Positions 22,636 to 32,230 of a DNA stretch of 42,128 nucleotides are shown here, piece after piece; position 1 is the first letter of the stretch; each line of letters starts with the position of its first letter. This stretch comes from Caldithrix abyssi. GTDB lineage: Bacteria > Calditrichota > Calditrichia > Calditrichales > Calditrichaceae. The stretch spans positions 1-42,128 of the forward strand of contig DRQG01000030.1 of NCBI GenBank assembly GCA_011369465.1, read 5' to 3'. The position numbers and the translations under genes were made by a program. Under the pieces are notes generated by a model, which made no database searches, was not told the origin of the DNA, and was given only the letters and a program-made list of their open reading frames with translations.

Positions 22636-23781
22636 TCAATAATTTAAAAGCAGATCATCGTACAAATTCATTACTTGTTTAGCCGAATTTTCCCATGAAA
22701 AAGCCTGGACTCTCTCGTGCCCATTTTCTATGAGCTTCTGCAAAATTGGAGAAGAGTTTAGAGCATAGGTGATTTTAGCTGCCATATCTTCGATACTCAG
22801 AGGGTTAAAGTAAAGAGCGGCGTTTTCGCATACTTCTTTTAATACCGGAATATCGGAACACAAGACAGGTGTGGATAAAGACATGGCTTCAAGCAGCGGT
22901 AAACCAAACCCCTCTGTAAGCGAGGGCATCACGAAAAGGGACGCATGGGAAATAAGAGATATCAGTTCAGCATCGGTAGGATTCTTGAGAAGTAACAGTT
23001 TGTCATTTAAACCCAGCTCCTGCGCCAGCCGCTGCAAATCTACCGATTTATCCATATCCGAACCAGCGATGACAAGTTGGGCCTTTGTATTACAATGGGC
23101 GTAAGCTTTGATTAATCGTTCGTAATTTTTATGGGGTAAATACCTGCCAACGGCAATGATGTATTCCCCTTTAATTAATCGTTCGGGATTTCCTTGTTTT
23201 TTTATAGTTAAAAACGTGTTTCTAAGACCATTGGGGATCACAGTGGTCTTTTGATCATAACCGTGACCATAATGTTGTATCAGACTTTCTTTGCTGGTTT
23301 TGCTCACAGCAATCAATGCATCTGCTTTTCGTATGGAATGGCTAAAAAATACTTTTTTAAACAGCCGCTTTGGCAAAGAATAGGTATTCGGATTTTCCAG
23401 CCAAATCAGATCATGAATAGTAGCGATTATTTTAGCATACGCCGGTCGTTGTAAAGGCGTTAAATAATCAAAACAATGTAACAAGGCAATTCTATTCTGT
23501 TTAAGAGTATTGTTTAATGAAAAAAGCTGAAGTTTAAGCCTGTCTGTTTCTTTTTCAAACGAAGAAGCAATAATATGAACTTTGATGCCCCCGTTGGCAC
23601 GGATTCCGTGTTCATTTAAAATGTCTGCGCCCTCTTTGGTTGTGATTACATGAAAAATATATTTCGTTTCTTTTTGTTCCTCAAGGGCCCTGAACAATTC
23701 GATGGCATGAACCCGGATGCCGGTTATTTTTTTTCTTAAGAAAACGAAATTAAAGGCAATGTGGATAGGAAATTTGTCCAT
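22636..23781 (-). CDS. GT4 family glycosyltransferase
   Basis: A 381-residue GT-B enzyme. The N-terminus has IAFNFVFLRKKITGIRVHAIEL, resembling mannosyltransferases that act with a glycine-rich acceptor loop. The C-terminal domain has ALLHCFDYLTP, IIAVGRYLPHKNYERLIKAY and the EX7E nucleotide-sugar motif TEGFGLPLLEAMS. It adds one sugar to the repeat unit. The donor is not predictable; the presence of a GDP-mannose epimerase makes GDP-mannose or GDP-L-galactose reasonable guesses. Gaps of 33 and 72 bp on either side suggest it belongs to the same transcript. Confidence 0.9.
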   Translation of the reverse strand: MDKFPIHIAFNFVFLRKKITGIRVHAIELFRALEEQKETKYIFHVITTKEGADILNEHGIRANGGIKVHIIASSFEKETDRLKLQLFSLNNTLKQNRIALLHCFDYLTPLQRPAYAKIIATIHDLIWLENPNTYSLPKRLFKKVFFSHSIRKADALIAVSKTSKESLIQHYGHGYDQKTTVIPNGLRNTFLTIKKQGNPERLIKGEYIIAVGRYLPHKNYERLIKAYAHCNTKAQLVIAGSDMDKSVDLQRLAQELGLNDKLLLLKNPTDAELISLISHASLFVMPSLTEGFGLPLLEAMSLSTPVLCSDIPVLKEVCENAALYFNPLSIEDMAAKITYALNSSPILQKLIENGHERVQAFSWENSAKQVMNLYDDLLLNY

Positions 23782-23814
23782 TAAATATTTGCTCTTTTTA
23801 TATTTGAACGAGGG

Positions 23815-24936
23815 CTAAATGCTATTAAGTTCTTTTTGTGCAAGCAGCTCCCGATAAAAATCAATGGTTTTAATTAATTTTCCGTTTTCGATTTGCGGGG
23901 TACGGTTAGATTGCACCATGCCCCAAAAGGCCTGATGGGCCTGATGCATGGGATGAAAACCATGCATACCTACGGGTTTTCTGATCCCGAAATGATTGGG
24001 ACTAAACACAATACCCGGTAGGGTAATTGCCATGATATCGCCGAATTTTTTTAGAGTGACGCCGTACTCTTTCCTCTCCGCCTCACTAAGAATGTGCAAA
24101 TGCTTTTCAGTTTTGAGCCGCTCATGAATGATTCGTTTTTCTTCTTCTGTTTCTACCCATACGCGCAGCATGGTGGAATCCAGCCAATAGGCGGCTCTTC
24201 TTCCGCCGGGAATATTGAAAAGTTTGCCTGAAAGATGGATGCTTTCTGTTACCTTTAACATACCATGATCGGAGAAAGAACAAACGACGCCATCCGGATA
24301 TTTCTGCAAAAATTGTTCTGTCAGCTTTTGCAATTGTGAGTCCAGATACCGCGCATGTTCAAGGTAATTCTCATGATCCGGCCCATAAAGATGTCCCAAT
24401 TTATCCAACTGGGGCAGGGCAATGAAAAAAGAACGATCTTCCGAAGCGGATTCTATTTTTGTTTGCATAAGTGCAACAGCGGCAGAGTCAGGGTTGGGAC
24501 TGTCTAAATCATCTCCGATTACGATTTCCCATTTTCCCATACTCAAGATAGAAGGATTGTCCGGTGCGTAAGAGCTCGGGACGCCATTGTTAAAACGACC
24601 AATAAACTCAAATGGTATATTAGCTACTTTTTTCCACACTCTGGCCAAAAGGTAATGTAATACCTTATCTCCGAAAGGAAAAATATCGCGAACGAAAGTT
24701 GTTAAATTGTATACAATATTCAACTTTGCTGTTGGTTCCGCATCCAGATACCAAAAATTAAGATAACCCAATTGATCGGGCTGTTGACCCTTAAGTATTT
24801 CAGCTTTTTGAGTAAAACTGTAACCAACACCGGGTCGCAAAGGGCCTTTAAAAGATAGCCAGGAAAATAGATTATTCTTTGCTATAAGCTCGTACGGCAG
24901 GCTATCAATAAAAAGCAAAAGCATATTATTGGACAT
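23815..24936 (-). CDS. Alkaline-phosphatase-superfamily phosphodiesterase-like protein
   Basis: I start this 373-residue protein at MSNNMLLLFIDSLPYE (ATG ending at 24936), which has AAAAGGAAT upstream and overlaps the preceding gene by 11 bp; a longer frame would add 38 residues inside that gene. Metal-site motifs of the superfamily are present: Asp11 (FIDSLPYE), a likely nucleophile Ser40 in GVGYSFTQ, LDKLGHLYGPDHENY, FSDHGM and HGFHPM. The usual TG...HG after the nucleophile reads KG...LG. It has no signal peptide. Members hydrolyse or transfer phosphate or sulfate esters. Here it may process a phosphorylated sugar intermediate; its substrate is unknown. Confidence 0.8.
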   Translation of the reverse strand: MSNNMLLLFIDSLPYELIAKNNLFSWLSFKGPLRPGVGYSFTQKAEILKGQQPDQLGYLNFWYLDAEPTAKLNIVYNLTTFVRDIFPFGDKVLHYLLARVWKKVANIPFEFIGRFNNGVPSSYAPDNPSILSMGKWEIVIGDDLDSPNPDSAAVALMQTKIESASEDRSFFIALPQLDKLGHLYGPDHENYLEHARYLDSQLQKLTEQFLQKYPDGVVCSFSDHGMLKVTESIHLSGKLFNIPGGRRAAYWLDSTMLRVWVETEEEKRIIHERLKTEKHLHILSEAERKEYGVTLKKFGDIMAITLPGIVFSPNHFGIRKPVGMHGFHPMHQAHQAFWGMVQSNRTPQIENGKLIKTIDFYRELLAQKELNSI

Positions 24937-26035
24937 GGGGATAATATTCCTTTTTATGTACTTCAGCCATGAATAAATTATAGACAAGTGGAAAAAAACT
25001 TTCCGATGATACAGGGCACTCTGGGGGGATTTTAACCGGAAATAAATCATACAATCGTTTCAACAGTTGATCATTGGTATTTACAGAGAGATTCTGCCGG
25101 TTTAATCTAAAAAATAAAAGAAGAAGTATAATGTAAATATGGATTCTTGGCTCCCTAACAAGTTGAGCAAAGTTTTTTGGTATAGAATAGGACAGGGCAA
25201 TATGACGATTAAGAATCAGGCGCAACCATCCTTTCCATGCCGAACCGAATATTCTCTGTTTAGGGAGTTCAAGATGTATCATCTCAATATTAAATCCTGA
25301 ATATACAAGGCTTTTTTCAAGCGCTACCCTGGCCTGGTTGTATAATTCATCTTCGGTTCCTAAGGGGATGATACCGAGCTTCATCTGTATGCCTCGGATT
25401 GCCGTTGTAATTAACTCGATTTCATTCTCTTTGCATTCTTTTGACTTTTGTAGTCGCTTTAAAAAATCCAAACGCTCCCGATAGGAAGGTAAGAATACCT
25501 TATGTTTTGATAGTATAATAAAGGCAATATCCGCCATCGCTTTTACAGCCAGGTATCCGTTGGGATATTTGGCTGTACCGTTTGAGAGAAAGGGGTGTAA
25601 AAGTTCGGCGATACGGTTAAGCAATAGTCGCAGAACTTCTGTTCGAGGAATCTGCTCCGGAGTCGGGAAAAAAGACAGGGCGCTTTTGTTGCCATAGAGC
25701 ACTATACCAGATTGTCCGGTAATTACAGCTTCAAAAGTTGGTTTTAATCTTCCTAATCTCCGTTTCGGGAAAAAATTACAGTCAATATGTAGATACGGAA
25801 TTCGCTTTTTTAAACAATCTGAGATAGTCTTAGCCAGGGCGGGGTCTTTTTTACGAACAATAACATGCAGGTCAATATCGCTAATAACACGGGTTTTCCC
25901 GTTTATTGAAAGCACGCTCACTTCTCTTGTCGCCCAGCTGGACCCAACTACAACGGCATAGATGTTTTGGTTGTTAGGAATATCGTTTATACAAGCTACG
26001 ATTTTTTTTTCGATTTCCCTGTAGGCCGGTTTCAT
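24926..26035 (-). CDS. Nucleotidyltransferase-fold protein of unknown function
   Basis: A 369-residue protein. The N-terminal domain has the polymerase-beta-type nucleotidyltransferase pattern: GSSW (31-34), the metal pair Asp53 and Asp55 (ISDIDLHVIV), and a third Asp85 (HIDCNFFP). The rest (about 100-369) is mostly helical with a hydrophobic stretch IHIYIILLLLFF near 300. It overlaps the gene before it by 4 bp (ATGA) and the one after it by 11 bp. The complete catalytic triad argues for activity, perhaps attaching a nucleotide or activating a small group, but I recognise no characterised relative. Confidence 0.7.
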   Translation of the reverse strand: MKPAYREIEKKIVACINDIPNNQNIYAVVVGSSWATREVSVLSINGKTRVISDIDLHVIVRKKDPALAKTISDCLKKRIPYLHIDCNFFPKRRLGRLKPTFEAVITGQSGIVLYGNKSALSFFPTPEQIPRTEVLRLLLNRIAELLHPFLSNGTAKYPNGYLAVKAMADIAFIILSKHKVFLPSYRERLDFLKRLQKSKECKENEIELITTAIRGIQMKLGIIPLGTEDELYNQARVALEKSLVYSGFNIEMIHLELPKQRIFGSAWKGWLRLILNRHIALSYSIPKNFAQLVREPRIHIYIILLLLFFRLNRQNLSVNTNDQLLKRLYDLFPVKIPPECPVSSESFFPLVYNLFMAEVHKKEYYPHVQ

Positions 26036-27375
26036 ATTTTAGTGAAAATGTAAAAACTCGTTAAGGTCATAAAGAAGGCAATACCCATAAAAAACCAAAA
26101 GTACTTTTTTATTTTGGTCTGTTCGGACAAAAACGCCACACCGATTAGCAGTAGAAGGGGAACAAATTCCACACGATGCCGGGAAGGGCTGAATACATAG
26201 ATAAAAAAGGCCAAAGCAAACCACATCCCAAGTGCATGGTACAACAATGGTTTAATATTGTTAGGTTTTTGCTTTAGGGTAAATTTTATCATACCGGCGA
26301 GTATGGACGGTAAAAAGATAAGCCATGGAACCGTGCTTAGCGCAATGATGTTATCAGATAGCGGTCTATCCACCGGCCACCAGGGAAAGGGGGTAATTAC
26401 AGAAAAGACCATTCCAATTGGCAGCCGCCATAGATCATGGAAATTAAAAATAAACGCATGACGTAATATACCAACACTTTGGATAGAAGATTTTTCAAAA
26501 TTAGGGATTAAACCGGTGAAATCTGTAATCATATTCTTTTCTATCAAAGAGTATAAAATAGGACCAAAACCTACAATATCGCTCTTGTCTAAAAGTGGAG
26601 GTAAGATGATAGAAATAAATACAACGGATATTATAACAACTGTTAAAATGACCTTCTTTTTATTTACTTTTGATACGCCCTGCGTTATAAATAGAAAAAC
26701 CAGTATCAGTGCCAAAAACAAAGCGGATTCCAGCCTGATTTCGAAAAGTGAAATTATCCCCAGAATTGTGAAAAAAATATGACGGAAAAAGGGTTTGCCA
26801 TATAGGAAAAGCGTCATATGATACAGAGTTAACAAAACCAAAAATATGACTATGGTGTCTTTAAACTGTAGCCCTGCCCAAATGGAAATATCCGGTAAAA
26901 AGGCCATTAATAAAGTTGATTTTTTTGCTATCGATCGTCCCCATATTTCTATTGCCAAAGAATAGAGGATAATTAAACTGAATATCGAAATGATGATGTT
27001 GAATATTCGCGGAATAAGCGGGTGTTCGCCGAAAAGGAAATAAAGAAATCCGCTAACATAATAATATCCGTCATTTTTTACGTAGAAGCCGGGTGTTACT
27101 TCATTCGGGTCTACCGTTAATCCTTTTTCCATCCACTCACGTTGTAACTTAACTCCCGCCTCATGATACTTTTGGTCATCAATGAATGCAAAACCATTTA
27201 ATCCGCCGTATAGAAGCGATAAATAAATTATAAGCATTAACAATAGTTTATATAAATAGCTAAGGCTGCAAATAATCCATAAATCTCTTTTCGTAGCTTC
27301 ATCTTTGAAGATCAACCAGATATTAAAAGCCAAATAACCTAAAAGTATAAATATGACTATTCCAAGTATTTGCAT
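26032..27375 (-). CDS. Polytopic membrane glycosyltransferase or polymerase (GT39/Wzy-like)
   Basis: A 447-residue protein with about 10-12 transmembrane segments. The first large loop has FIDDQKYHEAG, an acidic pair placed like that of GT-C enzymes, followed by GEHPLIPRIFNII and AFLPDISIWAGLQFKDTIVI, as in the dolichyl-mannosyltransferase (GT39) superfamily. In a Wzx-type locus the single large polytopic enzyme besides the flippase often serves as the polymerase, so it may be the Wzy analogue. A lipid-linked sugar transferase is the alternative. It is translationally coupled to the nucleotidyltransferase gene through an ATGA overlap. Confidence 0.72.
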   Translation of the reverse strand: MQILGIVIFILLGYLAFNIWLIFKDEATKRDLWIICSLSYLYKLLLMLIIYLSLLYGGLNGFAFIDDQKYHEAGVKLQREWMEKGLTVDPNEVTPGFYVKNDGYYYVSGFLYFLFGEHPLIPRIFNIIISIFSLIILYSLAIEIWGRSIAKKSTLLMAFLPDISIWAGLQFKDTIVIFLVLLTLYHMTLFLYGKPFFRHIFFTILGIISLFEIRLESALFLALILVFLFITQGVSKVNKKKVILTVVIISVVFISIILPPLLDKSDIVGFGPILYSLIEKNMITDFTGLIPNFEKSSIQSVGILRHAFIFNFHDLWRLPIGMVFSVITPFPWWPVDRPLSDNIIALSTVPWLIFLPSILAGMIKFTLKQKPNNIKPLLYHALGMWFALAFFIYVFSPSRHRVEFVPLLLLIGVAFLSEQTKIKKYFWFFMGIAFFMTLTSFYIFTKI

Positions 27376-27416
27376 TACTCTAGTATTTTCTTTGGTGGGA
27401 AACTATGATTGACATC

Positions 27417-28598
27417 CTATAAACTTCTATACAGAGCAAGATATCTGTCTATCATCGTGTCTAAATTAAATTTTTCAGCAAATTTTAATGAGTTCTGTTG
27501 CCACTTTCTTAGTAGAGAATCGTTACGAGTAACAGATTCTATTGCAATAGTAAGTTGATTCGCATTCCCCGGTTCCAATAATTTTCCATTCCATCCATCC
27601 GTAACGATTTCCGGGATTCCACCAATACGGGATCCTATAATAGCCATGCCATGGTTACAGGCTTCGATACCTACCAATGGATAGTTTTCGTACCACTGTG
27701 AAGGAAGAAATAAGACATCACCTGAACTTAAAATTCTTTCTTTTTCTTGTCCGGATATATAGCCTAAATATTTAATATGTGCTTCTTTTTTTACAAGGTT
27801 TTCCAGCCTTCCTTTACCGGCAAATATAAATTCGATTTTACTATGTTTCTTTACTCTCCTGATTGCCTCGAGTAAGACGTTAATGCCTTTGTGCGTTTCT
27901 AACTGCCCTATATAAACAAATGATATTTTTTGATTTTTTTCTTTAATTTGTTCTTTCTTGTTGACTAATCGGGGAAGAGCATTCGGGATAACTTCAATGC
28001 GTTGTTTGGATATAAGTGATTCCTTAATATAGTACTCTTTAAGAAAAAGAGAAGGAGAAACAAATTTTTTTATAACCTGTGCTTTATCAATTATAAATGA
28101 ACTCCGGAGAGAACATAAACCGGGTCTATTCACACAGATATCACCGTTTCCGTGCAAAAGGGTATTTTTAATGCAGGCATGCCAATAATCATGAAGTGTT
28201 TGCACAATAGGAGTTTCTGAAAAGTGCTTTTGCAGTTCGCTGTAAAGAGCGCTTGTAAAAATACTGATGTTGTGCAAATGAATAATATCCGGTGCAAATT
28301 CTTTAATATAGCAAACGATACGTTTGGCAGAAAAAGGATTATACAGGTTAAGCAAATGCCATATACCTTTCTGTATTGAACCGGGACTTACCATTGCCGG
28401 GGGCCAGTATATATTAGCAATTTTATCACGATGGATGTGAATCTTATCTTGCGATTCGTCTAATATTGACGGTGAGCTGCAGAATACTTTTACTTCATGT
28501 CCCTTTTCACTTAGCCCTTTTGCCAATAGTTCAACAATAATTTCCGCTCCTCCTATCACATCTGGATTGTAGTATGAGTTTACTAAAGCAATCTTCAT
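27417..28598 (-). CDS. GT4 family glycosyltransferase
   Basis: A 393-residue GT-B enzyme. The N-terminus IALVNSYYNPDVIGGAEIIVELLAKGL begins with the GGAE acceptor-side loop common to GT4. APDIIHLHN follows near residue 110, and VYIGQLETHKGINVLLEAI opens the donor domain. Its EX7E motif is YENYPLVGIEACNHG. It adds a sugar to the lipid-linked unit in the cytoplasm; donor and linkage are unknown. It is 41 bp from the membrane enzyme downstream and 32 bp from the sulfotransferase upstream, in a region of low GC content. Confidence 0.9.
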   Translation of the reverse strand: MKIALVNSYYNPDVIGGAEIIVELLAKGLSEKGHEVKVFCSSPSILDESQDKIHIHRDKIANIYWPPAMVSPGSIQKGIWHLLNLYNPFSAKRIVCYIKEFAPDIIHLHNISIFTSALYSELQKHFSETPIVQTLHDYWHACIKNTLLHGNGDICVNRPGLCSLRSSFIIDKAQVIKKFVSPSLFLKEYYIKESLISKQRIEVIPNALPRLVNKKEQIKEKNQKISFVYIGQLETHKGINVLLEAIRRVKKHSKIEFIFAGKGRLENLVKKEAHIKYLGYISGQEKERILSSGDVLFLPSQWYENYPLVGIEACNHGMAIIGSRIGGIPEIVTDGWNGKLLEPGNANQLTIAIESVTRNDSLLRKWQQNSLKFAEKFNLDTMIDRYLALYRSL

Positions 28599-28630
28599 AT
28601 AAGAACCGGTATCTTTTGTAATAAGGGCCT

Positions 28631-29530
28631 TTATTTTAATTTATTCCAGGAACTCAGGTCACGATGAATTAATTCACCTAATGCTTTGTTGTGTTCCTCG
28701 AAAATTTTAACAAGGTCATTATAGGTTTCAGGTGCTAATGGGGGAGGCACAAAGCTTTTTTCATTAAACTTTAGTAGTCGTTCTTTAATTGAGTAGGCAG
28801 TTTTGGAACCGATTATTTTCCGTATGCTTTGTTTTAACGGATTTTTACTGAATAAAAGACGAGTGAAAGAAACGGATTTAGGAACAGCGGCAACATTATG
28901 TCTGGTTTCCAACGTTGGAGTAAAGCTCTCATCCACTTTACAGAATCGGAAAATTTTTTTACAAACGTCTCCCGGATCTGTCTTTAAATCTTCCGTGAGA
29001 AATATTTTTATTTGTTCCTTCGGAAAGTGAGAAAATACCTTTTTGAGATGGACGTCATATAAACCATTACCTATATAATCACAGTGACGTATCGATTTTT
29101 CATCATTATTAAAACGACTTAGCGGTAATTTTAAAGCTTTTTCGAATTGTTCCTCATATTCGACGCCCATTCGTTTAGCGTACCAGAATGCAGAATAAGC
29201 TCTCGTTATAGGATTACGTAGTATAATAACAATTTTCACCTCAGGATTATGATCCTTTAACCGTTTGATGGCCTTTTCCGAAGTTAAAATACTAACATAT
29301 TTACCGGCAATAATCGGACTGCTCTTAAAACGGCTATCCTCAAAGTAGAACCTCGTTCTTGCTGCATCAAAACCCATGTTGTATAAAGAGTCATCAAGAA
29401 AAAAGGTACATTCATGAGCCTCATGCATATAGATATCAGGGTGCTCTCCTAAATAGTTTTTTAGCGAACTGGTCCCTGCTTTTTGAGCACCAATAATCAT
29501 AAGTTGAATTTTTCGGCTGTTTTTTTCCAT
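28631..29530 (-). CDS. PAPS-dependent sulfotransferase, NDST-like (second of two)
   Basis: A 299-residue protein. The PAPS 5'-phosphosulfate motif is GAQKAGTSSL (14-23), followed by a Glu-rich segment (HEAHECTFF). The 3'-phosphate motif is VIILRNPITRAYSAFW (about 100-115). This order, with KAGTSS and RNP..RAYS, is that of the heparan-sulfate N/O-sulfotransferase domain family. It is thus of a different subfamily from the sulfotransferase at 21697. It probably sulfates a hydroxyl or amino group of the polysaccharide. No PAPS-synthesis genes are visible in the window. Confidence 0.9.
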   Translation of the reverse strand: MEKNSRKIQLMIIGAQKAGTSSLKNYLGEHPDIYMHEAHECTFFLDDSLYNMGFDAARTRFYFEDSRFKSSPIIAGKYVSILTSEKAIKRLKDHNPEVKIVIILRNPITRAYSAFWYAKRMGVEYEEQFEKALKLPLSRFNNDEKSIRHCDYIGNGLYDVHLKKVFSHFPKEQIKIFLTEDLKTDPGDVCKKIFRFCKVDESFTPTLETRHNVAAVPKSVSFTRLLFSKNPLKQSIRKIIGSKTAYSIKERLLKFNEKSFVPPPLAPETYNDLVKIFEEHNKALGELIHRDLSSWNKLK

Positions 29531-29559
29531 TGAAAGTTCTATAATATATTGTGATAAAA

Positions 29560-30888
29560 TTAAATTTTTGTCTTAAGTAACCCAAAAGCGGTTGGATTAA
29601 TATGTATGGATTTCCATACGGATATGCCCATGTAAATATTCCAAATTAAATAGCTGGAAGCGGTAGCAAGTGCCGCGCCTATAGATCCGAATTGAGGTAT
29701 TAAAGTAAGATTTAATACTAAATTTACGAGCACTGCGATTCCTAAACTTTTTGCTGCTTTCATTTCGTGGCCGGTCATATTGAGAAGCAAGCCGACTGAA
29801 CCCATGCCTGTGTTAATAATTTGGCCCAAAGAAAGTATGATAAGAGCTTTGTTTGCTTCCAGAAAGTCAGCACCAAACAGGATGGCTACAATTTGCTCTC
29901 CAAAATAAATAAAGAGAAATGCCAGCGGAAAAGAAAGAACTAGTATTGCACGTGCGCTCCAGGTGATCATCGATTGTAATTTTTTTAGTTTCTTTTCTGT
30001 CCATAATCGCGCTATTTGCGGGGCGATTACCATGTTTATTGCCTGCAAAGGGATAGATATCAACATAGAAAGTTGGACAGCAACCTTGTATGGCCCTACT
30101 TCTTCTGGTGATTTTAGAATCCCCAGCATGGTTACATCGGTATGATTATTGAGAACCTGCATACTACCCAAAAAGAGAAAGGGTAAAATACCAAAGAGCC
30201 ACTGTTTGCCCTGTATTTCAGGTTTACAATTTTTTAATTCACCCGGTGCATATTTCAAAAACAGATATATTGCAAACAGAGCGGCTATAAATGCAGCACC
30301 AACATGTAAGACCATTGCTCCGGTCGGAACCATCCATTTTTGAATTTTTAACAGATATAAGGACAGTGCCAATCCGATAAACACACCCCGCTTTATAATC
30401 ATTTCTGGCAGTTGGCCTAATAAAACGTGATGTAGGCCGCGGAGTGAAGCCTGAGCAAAGGCAGTGAAGGCCAAAATGGGTATGAGAAATAATGCTGTTA
30501 CAAATGTGGTGAACAGTTCAGCATCGAGATTGTTTTTGACTATGTAAAGAATAAATCCGGATATAATCGTTAGAGAGAAAGAAAATATAACAACATTTTT
30601 TCCTGCCCAAAAAAAAAGACCGCGCATCATCCCCCAATTTTTAAGTGCCCGGTAATAGGCGGTTTGCCTTACCATAAACTGGGGAAGTCCTAATTGCGCG
30701 GGGATAGATAACAAGCTGACAAAAGAAAGTACAAAAGAATAAACTCCAAAGGCTGAGGAACCTAACAGTCTGGCAATGATGAGAGTGGATAGAAACCCAA
30801 GACCAAGGTTCCCGACTTTTAATCCGATGGAACCGATGGAGCCTTTTATTAAACTTAATTTTAGTTCGCTCAGGTTGGAAAATTTCAA
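29560..30888 (-). CDS. Polysaccharide flippase, Wzx-like (MOP/MATE superfamily)
   Basis: A 442-residue protein with 12 or more hydrophobic helices. The N-terminal segment GSIGLKVGNLGLGFLSTLIIARLLGSSAFGVYSF is typical of polysaccharide flippases of the RfbX/Wzx group. Later features include RNTD-like membrane loops and GLLLNMTGHEMKAAKSLGIA, as in many Wzx proteins. It flips the undecaprenyl-linked repeat unit to the periplasmic side. A gap of 131 bp separates it from the Wzz gene; 29 bp separate it from the sulfotransferase. Confidence 0.9.
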   Translation of the reverse strand: MKFSNLSELKLSLIKGSIGSIGLKVGNLGLGFLSTLIIARLLGSSAFGVYSFVLSFVSLLSIPAQLGLPQFMVRQTAYYRALKNWGMMRGLFFWAGKNVVIFSFSLTIISGFILYIVKNNLDAELFTTFVTALFLIPILAFTAFAQASLRGLHHVLLGQLPEMIIKRGVFIGLALSLYLLKIQKWMVPTGAMVLHVGAAFIAALFAIYLFLKYAPGELKNCKPEIQGKQWLFGILPFLFLGSMQVLNNHTDVTMLGILKSPEEVGPYKVAVQLSMLISIPLQAINMVIAPQIARLWTEKKLKKLQSMITWSARAILVLSFPLAFLFIYFGEQIVAILFGADFLEANKALIILSLGQIINTGMGSVGLLLNMTGHEMKAAKSLGIAVLVNLVLNLTLIPQFGSIGAALATASSYLIWNIYMGISVWKSIHINPTAFGLLKTKI

Positions 30889-31019
30889 TACGTTTTTATT
30901 TATACTTTCTAACTAAGTCTTTAACTCTTAAAAGATAAAAATAGATTTTGACCATGCCCTTTGTAATCTTGCAGAAAGCAACAGTTTTGTGTTTAACCGT
31001 TCAGTAAAGGTGATGTATC

Positions 31020-32198
31020 TTACTTCGTTCTAAAAACAATAGATTTCAAACCGGTAAAGAAGATTTTTATTTTTTGAACTTTCTTCCCATCCGGATCAAA
31101 TTTTGCCGTATAATGTTCAATAAAGATTAATGATATGATAACGGATAATGCCAAAATAAGACCCAAAAACACAAACAAAAGGACAATAATAGAGCGACTG
31201 GGCCCTAATGGTTCTTTGGGTGGGGAAGGCCTTTCGAGAATACGTATTACAGGCTCTTTTCGTTTAAGCTCGATCTCTGTCTGCGTAAGTTGACTTTGTA
31301 GCTCGCTATAAACCTCTGCTTTAAAGGAAACATTCCTTTTTAAACGCTCGAGCTCTGTTTGTAGGTTTATTGTGGTGGGTTCGCTGTTTTTTTTGAGGAA
31401 TTTTACAACTTCCTCTTCTGCATTTCTCAACTCTTCTTTAGCTTCCATAAAGCGAGCACGTATAAAATTCAAATTCTCGCTCGCTTTTTTATCGTAGATC
31501 TGTTGCATTTTATGCCGGAATTTTTGCAGTAGAGTTGCATTAATCGAAGCCGATAAATTAGGATCAAACGTGGTTACGGAAATCGTTATAAGTCCCGTTT
31601 CAATATCCGAATCTACATTTACAAATTCGGAACTGAGGACTTTAAGAGCCTCATACTCTCCTTCTGAAATAAACAGAATATTCTGTCCTTTTGCTTCACC
31701 GGAAGGATAAGTAAATTTTTTTTTAGGAAAGAAAAAACGGAAAATAGTTTTGGGTAATTTTATAGTGTATTTTTTTAAATAAAAGAAAAAATCTTTGTAA
31801 TTAATATAATCAACCAAGCGCATCGAAGTGTCTTTGTCGGAAAAATAAAAAGTATCCTGTATTACTTCATAAAGCACTTCGCGGCTGGTGATAATATTGG
31901 GGTATGCTTCCAAAGTGAGCCCTTCCCCGGGAGGGCCCAAATTAATGCCAAATTTACGTAAGGTACTCAGACCACCGGAAAAATTCATTTCATCTAAGCT
32001 GATAGCTTCGTTGACAACAATTGAAGATGCCTGGTATTTAGAGGGTTTGAAGATGGCAATCAGGATGCCGGCGATCAGAAAATAGAGTACAATTTTTCCA
32101 ATAAAATTTGCTCTATCAATGATTTTAAGCAATAAATCTATAATGGAAACGGAATTTTCTTGCGGTTTGGTGTCTGATGTTGAATAATTATTTTCCAT
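31020..32198 (-). CDS. Wzz-type chain-length determinant / polysaccharide co-polymerase
   Basis: A 392-residue inner-membrane protein. TM1 is at about 33-50, followed by a periplasmic domain with the Wzz start motif YQASSIVV. A long coiled coil (about 210-300) is followed by the proline-rich PSPPKEPLGPS and TM2 (336-360), the known PCP layout. The C-terminus is a short basic tail without an ATP-binding or Tyr-rich kinase segment, so it is not a fused BY-kinase. It should control polymer length together with the polymerase and connect to the SLBB export protein encoded 32 bp upstream. Confidence 0.9.
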   Translation of the reverse strand: MENNYSTSDTKPQENSVSIIDLLLKIIDRANFIGKIVLYFLIAGILIAIFKPSKYQASSIVVNEAISLDEMNFSGGLSTLRKFGINLGPPGEGLTLEAYPNIITSREVLYEVIQDTFYFSDKDTSMRLVDYINYKDFFFYLKKYTIKLPKTIFRFFFPKKKFTYPSGEAKGQNILFISEGEYEALKVLSSEFVNVDSDIETGLITISVTTFDPNLSASINATLLQKFRHKMQQIYDKKASENLNFIRARFMEAKEELRNAEEEVVKFLKKNSEPTTINLQTELERLKRNVSFKAEVYSELQSQLTQTEIELKRKEPVIRILERPSPPKEPLGPSRSIIVLLFVFLGLILALSVIISLIFIEHYTAKFDPDGKKVQKIKIFFTGLKSIVFRTK

Positions 32199-32230
32199 CG
32201 AATTTTTCTCTCGAGGTTCGGGGATTTATT

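Noticed and set aside
23815-25050. Longer start for the phosphatase-superfamily gene
   Set aside because: The extra 38 residues lie inside the nucleotidyltransferase gene and are unlike the family; the ATG ending at 24936 has a good ribosome site.
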